From the NCBI RefSeq assembly GCF_020509005.1, contig NC_063014.1:5332001-5396000 (forward strand): a stretch of DNA of 64,000 nucleotides, written 5' to 3'. Source of the DNA: Fulvia fulva (taxonomy: Eukaryota > Ascomycota > Dothideomycetes > Mycosphaerellales > Mycosphaerellaceae). Below, one piece after another: positions 35,278-45,133 of this stretch (its first letter is position 1; every line of letters starts with the position of its first letter). The notes under the pieces were generated by a model. That model had not been told where the DNA came from and searched no databases. It saw only the letters and a list, made by a program, of their open reading frames with translations. The translations under genes and the position numbers were made by a program.

Positions 35278-35461
35278 TATAAGGGCGCGCGTACGGTAGG
35301 GTCCGAATAAGAGAGTTGTTATTCTATAAAGCTACGAAAGAGGAGCGCGAGGCGCGGCGAAGTTATAACGTAAAGCTAAGCCGCGCTAACCCGATACGGA
35401 AGGTCCGCGGTTTACCCGGGCCGACGTAGCTATAGTAAGGGGTCGCGGGCTACCCGTCATA
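35278..35461 (-). repeat. 5' LTR of gypsy B1
   Basis: 184 bp. The element-strand start reads TATGACGGGTAG rather than TGTTACGGGTAG. It is followed on the genomic side by GATTG, the partner of GATCG at 11635-11639. Confidence 0.88.
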
Positions 35462-35466
35462 GATTG

Positions 35467-35949
35467 CCTTATATATTACCCTTTATTACTTAATACGCCG
35501 TATTCGATAGCGCGTATTAAGAGTAACTTAGGAACGTATAAAGTAACTGTCCGTACCGGATACCTATTATTAACGAGCTAAGGGCCCCTTTAGACCCTAA
35601 AATTTGCGCGTCGAATCTCGTTAACCTTTAACGGTTAATTACGTAGCGGGGGTGTATAGGAGTACTACTAAGATATATATAGTTAGGAGGCGACCTTAGT
35701 AGGAAGGTAGGATTTATAAAGAATCTCTCTATAAGGCGAAAATACGGGAATCTAAAATTTTTAGATTTATTATCTTTTAGGATCACTATATATATTTTAC
35801 GGCCCGCGGACCAACAAGTATATATACCTACGCGTAAGCTATCCTAGGGTTACTAGGCGCGCCCTTACTTACTAGGGTAGTTAGTCGTCTATATTCTAGT
35901 AGTTAATAAGGGAGGGGTTTAAGTATATACCCGGTAGTAGTATTAGTAC
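35467..35949. other. AT-rich stretch without recognisable gene
   Basis: There is no ORF, LTR match or RNA gene that I can support. It should contain the 5' LTR/leader of gypsy D, whose left end I could not place because no second copy is present. A near-perfect palindrome aatctaaaatttttagatt lies at 35749-35767. Confidence 0.5.
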
Positions 35950-38900
35950 ATTTTAGTAAAATTAAGGTTAAGGTCGACTCGAAGTCGAAATCTTAAGGTA
36001 TTAAGGCACCTAAGGTCAAGGTTCTTAGTATTAAGTAAAGTAAGTATAACGTTACGAGCAAGGTTACGGTTACGAATAAGGTTATAAGTTTTAGTTATAT
36101 CTTTATCGAGGTTCGAGTCGTTTACTAGTATTAGAGCTAGCTAAGAGTTACTAGAAAGTCTAACAAAGGTATATAGGTCTTATAGGGAGGCCATAATCCT
36201 AGAAGGGATAGAAGACTCGGATAGCGACGAAGACAATACCCCGGAGGCTTTAAGCTCTAATAAGGGTAAGGAAAAAGCACGACGAAATAACTAAGAAGAG
36301 GATGACTTAAATAAGGGCACTATAACGTTAGGAATACCCTATAGTCTGGATGCGATAGTAGCCTTGTTTAGCCGTCTTGCTATTACTATAGAAAATGTAG
36401 GACCTCGCTTCCCTACTCTAGGGAGTTCGGAAAACCCCCTCTTTAATAGTAGGAACGCTACTAAATTCTAGGAGAGGTTTAATGATCTTATAGACGAGTA
36501 TCTACTAAGGCTATTAATTAAGAAAGACAACTTCTAGGGTCGTTTCGAGCGTAACTACGAGACTACTATCCGACGTTTAGTAATAAGATTAGAGGGATAG
36601 TAAGTAAGGCGGAGCACCTTTAGGAGGTCCTTCTTAGCTAAATTTTCAAGATTCGATACCTATTCTATATTAGGAAGTCGAGAATATCTAGAAGAGATAG
36701 TCCGGGCCGAGTAAGGGAAAAGCCCTAAGGAATAGGATATAAAGGAGTTTATCCGTCTCTTCGTAGCCTCTAGTGACCTAATTGATCCCGAAGACCTCGA
36801 TAATAGCTCCCGTAGCCGTCTTCTCCTTTAGGGGCTCCTAGAGTCAGTTACTAAGGCAGTTTATAAGAAATGTAGGCTCTATCCGAAGTAGCCTAAGAAG
36901 TTTCGGCGCTTTTAAAAGATACTAGACGAGGCGACAAGTATCGCTAATAGTAAAGAAGGATAGAAGGCCGTATATACGGACTTTCTACTTACTTTACCGT
37001 AGCTTTATCGGTTAGTTATAAAGTAGATACCGCGCTTAATCCCTAAGATTAGTATAGTTAATAAAATAGCTATTTCTACTACTATCGACGATAACCTTAT
37101 TTAGAAAATAGTAGAAATAAGTATTCGAGCTTACTAATAAGGTCGCGCGGCGGAGGTTAGATCCTTTAACCCTAGTGAAAATCAAAGGTCTATATAACTA
37201 GAGAACCCCGATCGCGTGCCTAAACTATAGGTTTACTTAATATAGCGCCCGTAGATATAGAACCGCGAGTAGTCTAAAGCGCTTAATAGGTACTGTCATA
37301 ACTATAGCAGTTCGGAACATTAGGCTAATAGGTGCCCCGCGATGCTATTCCTTATCTTATAAGGGTATGTCTTTTTAGCGACAAATAACTAGTAGTACCT
37401 AGGAAAGAAGACCGATCTAAATCCCCCTAAGTTCAACTTCCGACGGGACTATAGCAAACCTAAGCTCCTTTATATACTTCCGTAGTTTCAGGAACACTAT
37501 AGCCCGATTCTATTTAATAAGGACATAAAAATCCCTATACTTCGGAAACAATAGATAGGTCGAGATTATACTAGTGTCTTAAGCGTAAAGCTTCCTAACT
37601 ACTCTAAACCTCTACCTAATAACCGACACCTTATAGAATACGGCCCTTAAGATCCTAGATCTAGCTAGTAACCGACGGCCGCTAGTAGTTACTAGATCTA
37701 GTTTAAGGAAGAAGAAGAACCGGCTCTATAAGGGAGTAGGATTATAAACTACGACGAGATTAAGGTTAAGGCCTACCTAATCTAGAGTAACAAATCTCGA
37801 GGCAAAGCTCTCGTAGGAATTATAAAGAACCCGAATTCTCGAACTAGGTCTAGTATATAGGCATTAAGAGTACGAGCCGAGGCCGCTAAAGCTATACGAC
37901 GAGAACTCGAAGAGGAGATCCGGTAGGAAGAACTCGACTAGTAGGAGGTAGAGATAATTAGAGACGCCGGTTCTAGGGCTAGTAGAAGCTAGTTAACGGT
38001 AGCGTTAGGGGAGACTCTTAGAAGGACACCTAAGCCTCGAGCTAAGTCAAGGCCTACGCCCTCGGAATAGCCGGTAGGGCCTATTAATACCCTATTCGTA
38101 TAGCGTAAACGGCTATAGAATACGAAGACGATAAGGATTAATAACTACGTCCGATAGTACGGTACTAGAGATAGGCCCGTTACTAAGGAGGAGGGAGTGA
38201 CCTATTTGATTAATTAAATCCTTTAGACTACGTTTCTAAACGTTAATGCCCGGGACTAGTTTCGGTATAGTCGCTAGTTTAAGACTTCCTTATTTAGGAG
38301 AGTAGTAAATACCCCTAATCTATAGTTTAAGCTTACTACCGTCCGTAAGTTAGCTAGCTAAGAAGGGACTAAAGTCCGTACGAGTTATGTCGCTACCTAT
38401 AAAAACGAGGGAGAAGAGGCTAATAAAGAAGTCTTTCGGGATAATTGTTAAGCTCGCTTTATAGGTGTGTTCTTAACGATGTTATATAGTAAGGATACTG
38501 TCCCTACCGCCGAGTTATATAAGAACATTAAAAAGATCGGTCTCTCTAGTATACTAGACGATTTTGTAATAGTACCTAGCCCTTAGGTAGTTGCCGAGCT
38601 TAGGACTAGTAAAGATTAGACTCGAGCCCTACTTAACGAGAGATCTAAAGTCAACATTATTAGCCCGAGGATAGTATATAAGTTTGGCTTGCCTATCGTA
38701 CCTAGCGCCTACTTATCCTTTCGAGGAGCGGGTAGAAGAGCGAAGTTTAAGGGGGTAATTTCAAAGCTTAATACTTAGGTATTTAGTATATACTACTAGA
38801 TCGATATATTTGTCTCCGCTAATCTAGGTTCGCCTACGATCCTTAGCCGCCCTTAGTATAGAAAGGTACGACTAACAGGCGGTAACTACGACGATAGATT

Positions 38901-39505
38901 ATAGGAGGGAATAATCGCTAGTAGGAAAGGTAAAAGTGTAATGTTCACGGCTATTATAGTTACTAATAAGTGTAAAACTCTTTAAGAACTTCTATAGTCC
39001 TCGAAAAATACGAACGCGGGTTAATTTACGGTAGTCAACCCGCTATAAGTATTAGAAGTCCGGTTTTAAAACAAGTCCGCTTTTCGAGTCTAGTCGGGGA
39101 GACCTTAGCAAATATATTAGGGGCGAAGTGTTCTAATAATACGGCGTATCGACATCGACAAGAATGTATAACGAAGCTAAAACCTAAGCCTATAGACACG
39201 ACTGTCTTCGACTACTTTAAGAACTACCGCGGCCCCGTATTATAACAAAGAGAAAATGTCCTCGACCTTAGCCCGTATTCGAAGAAATTGCTAGGACTAC
39301 TCGGGAACCGCTAATACTTAAGCGCTAAGGTGACTACTAACGCTCTAGGAGAGTAGGTCATTATAAATATATACTCCGTATAGGGCGACTAGTGTACGGA
39401 GATCCTAAAATAGGGCTAGATTAACAGGTAGGCTTAGAAACGAGACGTAGGGTTATATAGACCCGATATTAGGATACCGTATATGTTTACTATATATAAG
39501 CGTAA
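35950..39505 (+). pseudogene. Gypsy D Gag-protease, RIPed
   Basis: There is an acidic region (DSDSDEDNTPEALSSNKGKE near 36214) and a long helical capsid-like region. The zinc knuckle at 37294-37334 has spacing C-x2-C-x4-H-x4-C but now C, Tyr, His, Cys. A retropepsin-like segment lies near 38629 (LLNERSKVNIISPRIV), in the same frame as the knuckle. The catalytic Asp appears as Asn, a TpG/CpA-type change. The RT reading frame is -1 relative to it. Stops are numerous. Confidence 0.72.
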
Positions 39506-39662
39506 TCAAGGCCATTCCAACGATATAAAAAGCAGGCCACTGCCCCTAGGACTGAGGGAGTTCTACCCCATTCAATCTGGACAGCTTGAAGCTCTCTTCA
39601 CCCTGTTTCTTCAGCTCCAAACGCCGCGGAGGTGCCTAGCTACATTAGGCAACTCCTAGGCA

Positions 39663-40940
39663 ATGGCAGCCCAGGCTACGGTACTAACGGCGCCTACGGC
39701 CCTACAGGCGAAGCCCCCCCAAGACAACTGGCAGCAACTTATAGAGGACGCAAAAAGCATGGAAACTAACGATCAGCTCCCTTACCGGTCTCTACAGGTA
39801 ATGATCACTCAGCTACGCACGGCGCTTGTACTGTCGTATCACCGAGGGCAACAAGAAATGAGGACGACGTCCCAGGCGATTAGCAAGGCCACCCGGAATC
39901 AACACCCCCATAGCTGGGCATCGGTCGCGGCATCGATACCAGGCCCCCGCCCAACGCACGATGCAGTTACGATCCGCATTGCAGCAAAGGAAGACCAGGC
40001 CGAAGTTGCGAAGCTATCGAACAAGGAGCTCGCCCAACGAATTAACCAACCAGGGGTGGTCGCAGTGAACCAACAGTCTAACGGCACTCTACAGATCTAT
40101 ACTAGCTCTGCTACTGCTAGGAGGCACCTAGAGGCACAGCCACAGTGGGCATCTAAGGTTGCGGCATCAGCGAAGGTCTCAACGAAACAATTCACGATCC
40201 TAGTCCACGACATGCCTAAGGAGTTTGACCCAACCAACCAGGGTCACCTACGCGCTCTCCAAGAGGACAACCCGGTCACTCTTAACTCTCCAATCCAGAA
40301 GGCGACTTGGCTCCATAGGAAATGGCCAGAAGGCAAGAAGGCCTCGGCGCTAATAGTATGGCTACAAGACGCGAAAGCGGCGGATCTAGCGATAGAACAA
40401 GGCCTGGTCTGGCAATACAGCCTCAAGACAGTAGAAAAGCACTCCTCATCCTTTCGTGTCCTCCAATGCTTCAAATGCCAACAGTATGGACACCAAACCT
40501 ACACGTGCACAAACAAGCAGGCCTGCTCGAACTGTGCAGGAGACCATATGTCTAGGGACTGTACATCGACTACGAGACGGTGCGCGAACTGTCCGGGGCA
40601 CCACCCATCGTATAGTGCGGAATGCCCACAGCGGAAACTAGCGAAAAACAAGGCAATCACAAACAGAACCGTCGCCCCAAGATTCTACGGCGACCGTGAG
40701 GCTAGCCCACACCGGAACCAACTAGCGGCGGTCGGGCACAAGCGCCCTAGGGCCGAGAACGATGTAAAGGATGCGCAGCCTAGGGCGTACGGGAGGCCAC
40801 GTGCTCTGCTAGCTGCGGCGAGGGAATTTAACCAGGCCCGGCTCCCCTTTAGTACACAGCCGATAGGCGTAGACCAGGACGCACAGGGCAGTAGGACACA
40901 GGACGATACAGAGGAAATGATTGTCGATGCCGATGACTAG
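39663..40940 (+). CDS. LINE L-B ORF1 protein (Gag-like, CCHC zinc knuckles), 425 aa
   Basis: ATG 39663 to TAG 40938-40940, no interruption. The N-terminal half is Ala/Gln-rich and helical. Residues about 175-260 resemble the RRM-like/basic region of ORF1 proteins (QFTILVHDMPKEFDP). Three Cys/His knuckles follow at residues about 268-325: CFKCQQYGHQTYTC, CSNCAGDHMSRDC and CANCPGHHPSYSAEC. The C-terminus is basic then acidic (DDTEEMIVDADD). ORF1 proteins bind LINE RNA and act as chaperones. It overlaps ORF2 by 14 nt. Confidence 0.92.
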   Translation: MAAQATVLTAPTALQAKPPQDNWQQLIEDAKSMETNDQLPYRSLQVMITQLRTALVLSYHRGQQEMRTTSQAISKATRNQHPHSWASVAASIPGPRPTHDAVTIRIAAKEDQAEVAKLSNKELAQRINQPGVVAVNQQSNGTLQIYTSSATARRHLEAQPQWASKVAASAKVSTKQFTILVHDMPKEFDPTNQGHLRALQEDNPVTLNSPIQKATWLHRKWPEGKKASALIVWLQDAKAADLAIEQGLVWQYSLKTVEKHSSSFRVLQCFKCQQYGHQTYTCTNKQACSNCAGDHMSRDCTSTTRRCANCPGHHPSYSAECPQRKLAKNKAITNRTVAPRFYGDREASPHRNQLAAVGHKRPRAENDVKDAQPRAYGRPRALLAAAREFNQARLPFSTQPIGVDQDAQGSRTQDDTEEMIVDADD

Positions 40941-43900
40941 CCTCGACACGCTTAACATCATCCAGTATAACGTCAACCATAGCAAGGATATAGTCCAGAA
41001 CCATTTCCTACACGAGGCGGACCCGCGCGTCCACCACGTCCTTGCAATCCAGGAGCCATGGATTAACCCGCACCATAAGAGACCAACGACCTGCAAGTCA
41101 CCAGGCTACACGACATGCCTACGAGGCGACGGCAGACCCCGCACGTGCTTCTATGTCAGCAAGGACATACTAGAATCCGACTGGGAGGTAGTGTACTACG
41201 CAGACGAAGAAGGCGGGGGCGATATTACCTCCCTCCACGTGGGTAGCACCTGGATACACAACCTATACATGCAACCGCCAGCCTCGAGGTCTAGCCGCGA
41301 CCTAGGGGTCTGCAGACACCTAGACAGTGCGCTCAAGAGACAAGGGTGCCACATCGTAGTAGGAGACTTCAACATACACCACCCTTCCTGGGAAAGCCTT
41401 ATGCAGCCGCACCCTATAGCCGACGAAGTACTCGACTTGATGGCGAGCAACGCAATTGCCCTCAATACCCCGAAGGACCTGGGCACCTGGAAGAGAGGGG
41501 GACTCCAAGGCACGATCGACCTCTCCTGGATCTCAGATAGCCACTACCACACGGTAACCTACTGTGGGATCGAACATGAACTCGAGGCGTCGTCAGACCA
41601 CATGCCAGTCAGGACCTCTATTGCGACACAGATACAACGCACACCAGCGAGAACCCCTAAGCCAAACTGGGGAAAGGCCCACTGGGCCAACATCCAGGCG
41701 TACCTCGATGACTCCAAGAGGCTAGTCCAGATCGCGCAGCAGCAATACAACAGTAAAGACGAGATAGACGAAGCAGTCCAGGGGTTGACAGACGAAATAA
41801 GAAAAGCGACCTCACTTCACGTTCCGCTTGCCCAACCAACGACATGGTCCAAACCATACTGGACGCCGGAGTGCACTGCGGTAGTAAGAGAAGCAAGGAG
41901 AGCCCGCCGGGTGTGGACGAGCAGCCATAGCGAGGAGGCCTGGAACGTATACAGGGAGGCATGCCAACAGAAGAAAGCCATAATACGGAGGGAGAAAGCA
42001 GTCGGCTGGAGGGCCACAGTGGAAGAAATCGCCGGCAAGCCAGAGAGGATGTGGAAGCTAGCGAAATGGGCCCGACAGGACCCTACACAGGGCCCCTCCT
42101 TCTCTATCCCAGCGCTACAATCGCCTAGTGGCCCGGTTAGCGACCCCGAGGCCAAGGCGCGTCTACTGGCTAGCAAGTTCTTCCCACCCCCAGTCGAGGC
42201 TGATCTAAGCGACATAAACAGCTCTACTCCCCTAGCCCCTAGCATCGCGGTCCAACAGGAGGTGTCCGAGGGAGAAGTTACCGCTGTGCTGAGGAAGTTG
42301 CCGGCGAAGAAAGCCCCGGGGCCGGATGGGATCCCAAACGAGCTACTAAAGAAGTGTAGAGATCAACTAGCCCCAGCAGTTGCAGCGATCTTCAACGCCT
42401 GCCTACAGACCGGATACCACCCGATAGCTTTTAAACAATCGACGACAGTGGTCCTACGCAAGCCGCAGAAGGAAGACTATACGCAGGTGAAGTCGTACCG
42501 CCCAATTGCGCTCCTTAACACTCTTGGGAAGGCGCTTGAGAAGCTGGTTGCAACGAGACTCTCCGAGGCGGCAGAGGAACACTCCCTACTCCCGGACACC
42601 CAGATGGGTGCGCGCCCACAGCGATCGACGCTATCCGCGATGGAACTTATCACCTCTCAGGTAAAGGCCATCTGGTATAAGAATAGGGACAAGGTGGCTT
42701 CCTTACTTAGCCTAGACATATCGGGAGCCTTCGACTACGTGTCACACCCGCGGCTTCTCTACATCCTAAGGTCGAAAGGACTCCCTGAGTGGCTTGTCAA
42801 CTTCGTACGGTCCTACCTCCAAAACCGCAGTACGTCGATCCTGGTCGGCCAGTACAGAAGCCCATTTCAAGCAGTCCACACTGGAATCCCGCAAGGCTCA
42901 ACGCTAGCACCTATTCTGTTCCTCTTCTTTATAGCGACGCTGCTCCCAGCCCTAGAATCCCAGAACACCGCTGCGAGCGGCTTCGTAGACGACACAAACA
43001 TCCTAGCGTGGTCTTCCTCGACTGAGGAGAACTGTAGGCTACTAGAAGAGAAGCACAAGATCTGCGAGGACTGGGCTAGGAGGCACGGGGCTCGGTTTGC
43101 CCCAGAAAAGTACAATCTGATACACTTTACGCGCCGGCCACGGTTCCACAATATGCAAGCTTCTATCCAGATACAGGGGCACACGACTAACCCGGCAAAT
43201 CAGCTCAGGATCCTCGGACTATGGGTGGACCCGGCGCTACGGTGGAGGAAGCACGTACAGGCAATATTACGGAAAGCTGAACAGAATATGGCATCATGCC
43301 AGAGGCTCACTGCGTCCACATGGGGGGCGGACTTCCGGCAGTCACGACTTCTATATACGGCTATTGTACGGCCAGTCCTTACCTATGGCAGCCAAGTGTG
43401 GTCCTTAGGCGAGAGGGCCTGCCTATCGAAGGGACTCGTCGCGCCGCTAGCGAAGATCCAAAACCAATGCCTAAGGAAGGTCACCGGGGCATATAAGTCG
43501 ACACCAACGAGGATGCTTGAGCACGAGACCGCTATACCGCCGATCGACCTATACATCCAGGGACTACGGACCTCCTACTTAGGCAAGTCGGCACAGTACC
43601 CAGTACAGAAGGTCATCGCCAGTGCAGTCGCAAGGGCCCGCGAATCAGTACCAGCGCATAAGGGCATTCGACCCGGAAACGAGCCGAACTACCGGGCAAG
43701 GGACGAACAGCTAGCAACACAATGGGAAGGTGAGAAATCGTTTGTAGAGCAACTATGGAAAGAGAGGTGGAACAACCAGGTTGTAGGGCATAGTGGACGC
43801 CCTCAGCCAGCGGGACAACCTAAGGAATGGTCAGCTACAAAATCCGCGGTCAAGCACCCCCCGAAGCTCATCCACTACCGCCTTACGAGGGCACAGAGTA

Positions 43901-44244
43901 GCATAGCAACCCAACTGCGAAGCGAACACATCGGCCTCCAGGGGTACCTATCATGGAGGAAGGTCCCAGGATACACGAATACTAGCTGCCCCTGCGGCTA
44001 TCGCTCCCAGAACGTACGGCACGCACTCCTCGTCTGTCCGAGGTGGTCGCTAGGAAGGGGGGAGTGGATGGCAAAGGCGAGGAACCGGACGATTGGGGCA
44101 CTTCTTAACAACGCTGAAGACCTACGGCGCATTACGAACTGGATACTAGAGAAGGGCTGGCTAGAACAGTACCGCCTAGTAGGAGCAGTGCAGGAAGAGA
44201 GGACACGACGCAGCGCGACGAGACCGGCTAGGAGCGGGGGCTAA
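40927..44244 (+). CDS. LINE L-B ORF2 protein (endonuclease and reverse transcriptase), 1,105 aa
   Basis: I chose ATG 40927, which matches the conserved ATGCC start of the L-A family; ATG 40933 is an alternative. Domains: exonuclease-endonuclease-phosphatase type endonuclease (IIQYNVN, AIQEPW near residue 40, VVGDFNIHHPSW near 145, SSDHMPV near 220). RT follows (APGPDGIPNELL, SYRPIALLN near 520, LSLDISGAFDYV, GIPQGSTLAPILF near 650, catalytic FVDD at 42982-42993, residue about 686). A C-terminal CPCGY...HALLVCPRW zinc-like motif is near residue 1015. I recognise no RNase H between RT and this motif. The protein nicks DNA and copies LINE RNA in the nucleus. No stop or frameshift. Confidence 0.95.
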   Translation: MPMTSLDTLNIIQYNVNHSKDIVQNHFLHEADPRVHHVLAIQEPWINPHHKRPTTCKSPGYTTCLRGDGRPRTCFYVSKDILESDWEVVYYADEEGGGDITSLHVGSTWIHNLYMQPPASRSSRDLGVCRHLDSALKRQGCHIVVGDFNIHHPSWESLMQPHPIADEVLDLMASNAIALNTPKDLGTWKRGGLQGTIDLSWISDSHYHTVTYCGIEHELEASSDHMPVRTSIATQIQRTPARTPKPNWGKAHWANIQAYLDDSKRLVQIAQQQYNSKDEIDEAVQGLTDEIRKATSLHVPLAQPTTWSKPYWTPECTAVVREARRARRVWTSSHSEEAWNVYREACQQKKAIIRREKAVGWRATVEEIAGKPERMWKLAKWARQDPTQGPSFSIPALQSPSGPVSDPEAKARLLASKFFPPPVEADLSDINSSTPLAPSIAVQQEVSEGEVTAVLRKLPAKKAPGPDGIPNELLKKCRDQLAPAVAAIFNACLQTGYHPIAFKQSTTVVLRKPQKEDYTQVKSYRPIALLNTLGKALEKLVATRLSEAAEEHSLLPDTQMGARPQRSTLSAMELITSQVKAIWYKNRDKVASLLSLDISGAFDYVSHPRLLYILRSKGLPEWLVNFVRSYLQNRSTSILVGQYRSPFQAVHTGIPQGSTLAPILFLFFIATLLPALESQNTAASGFVDDTNILAWSSSTEENCRLLEEKHKICEDWARRHGARFAPEKYNLIHFTRRPRFHNMQASIQIQGHTTNPANQLRILGLWVDPALRWRKHVQAILRKAEQNMASCQRLTASTWGADFRQSRLLYTAIVRPVLTYGSQVWSLGERACLSKGLVAPLAKIQNQCLRKVTGAYKSTPTRMLEHETAIPPIDLYIQGLRTSYLGKSAQYPVQKVIASAVARARESVPAHKGIRPGNEPNYRARDEQLATQWEGEKSFVEQLWKERWNNQVVGHSGRPQPAGQPKEWSATKSAVKHPPKLIHYRLTRAQSSIATQLRSEHIGLQGYLSWRKVPGYTNTSCPCGYRSQNVRHALLVCPRWSLGRGEWMAKARNRTIGALLNNAEDLRRITNWILEKGWLEQYRLVGAVQEERTRRSATRPARSGG

Positions 44245-44402
44245 CGGGGTAGTGACATGGACTACGTACGTTCAGAGGGAAAGCTAATCTAGACAAGGAG
44301 TAGTCGGGGGCGGGAAGGGTTTTCACCTATTCGGGTTTCCCTTTGTACATAACAATAGATATATACCTGCATAGGCCGGATAGGGTCCTAGAACAGGGGA
44401 AT

Positions 44403-44418
44403 GACAAATCTATCTATC
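44403..44418 (+). repeat. (TATC)n 3' tail of LINE L-B copy 1
   Basis: gacaaatctatctatctatata ends the LINE in place of poly(A) and merges with the target sequence tatatataag. All four LINE copies of the window end in the same tetranucleotide. Confidence 0.85.
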
Positions 44419-44433
44419 TATATATAAGCGTAA

Positions 44434-44948
44434 AGCTAATAAGAAAAGACCTATTAACGCGAGCGTTTACGAGAGGCCTTAGTCGAAAGTAGATAGTAAT
44501 ATAGATTAGAAGCGGAAGGCCCTTTACTAGGAATCTCTAATACTAGTAGGGTAAGGCCCGTTCGATAGGAGGTATTATATTAAAAAGTTCTCTAGTATCG
44601 AGCGCGGCTCGAGGATTATACCTAAAAGGCTCGCTAGTATTAAGGTTAGTATCGCTCTCTCGGCTAAGGAAAGACAGATATTTAATAAAATGCTCTTTAA
44701 CCGAGAAGGTGTCCTAGCGTAGGATTTTAGCTATATATAGTAGATTAGATATAATGTTATACCTCCTTAGAAGATCATAACGATTACGTATAAACCGTAG
44801 TAGGCGCGGAACATTCGGTTATACCTAAGCTTACGAGCGGTTATAGAATAGATAATCCGCGCTCGAATTAAGAACAGAATTATTAAGAATAGTTAAGGTG
44901 CTTATATAAATGCTTAGTTCTTAGTAGCAAAGAAGGTCGAGCTGAATA
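44434..44948 (+). pseudogene. Gypsy D Pol, RT N-terminal piece, RIPed
   Basis: The frame of 39498 continues here: IYKR joins KANKKRPINAS. The segment before the RT palm is typical of this group (SSIERGSRIIPKRL, then IPP.KIITITYKP, then QFLVAKKVEL near 44925). It is cut by the reversed LINE at 44949. Confidence 0.8.
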
Positions 44949-45133
44949 GATAGATAGATAGATAGATAGATTTGTTATTCCCCTATTCTAGGACCCTATC
45001 CGGCCTATATAGGTATATATCTATTATTAAATATAAAGGGAAACCCGAATAGGTAAAAACCCTTCCCGCCCCCGACTACTCCTTATCTAGATTAGCTTTC
45101 CCTCTGAACGTACGTAGTCTATATTACTACCCC

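Larger units (their letters stand above)
11640..35461 (-). mobile_element. Ty3/gypsy chromovirus B1, RIPed, split by nested insertions
   Basis: The element has 184-bp LTRs at 11640-11823 and 35278-35461, flanked by GATCG (11635-11639) and GATTG (35462-35466), which differ by one transition. Internal sequence is 11824-13816 plus about 30499-35277, roughly 6.8 kb, matching sibling B2. B2 (13822-25464) inserted into B1 with TSD TAAGT, and LINE L-A copy 2 then inserted at the junction. B1 is heavily RIPed; its gag start (complement of 35138-35140), frameshift signal and RT can still be traced. Confidence 0.9.
39506..44418 (+). mobile_element. LINE family L-B, copy 1, intact and not RIPed
   Basis: Two overlapping complete ORFs, a 5' UTR of 157 bp, a 3' UTR and a (TATC)n tail. 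It is flanked by the 15-bp duplication tatatataagcgtaa at 39491-39505 and 44419-44433. Base composition is balanced and CpA is present, in sharp contrast to both flanks. The target copies already look RIPed and are identical, so it entered D after D had been mutated. It is potentially mobile. Confidence 0.95.

Noticed and set aside
35462..35950. Continuation of the copia RT relic of 11291-11634 beyond B1
   Set aside because: Expected from the insertion logic, but translation on the minus strand gave no recognisable RT or integrase motif.
44411..44426. Simple TATC microsatellite as an independent repeat
   Set aside because: It is the 3' tail of a LINE, present at the same place in every copy.
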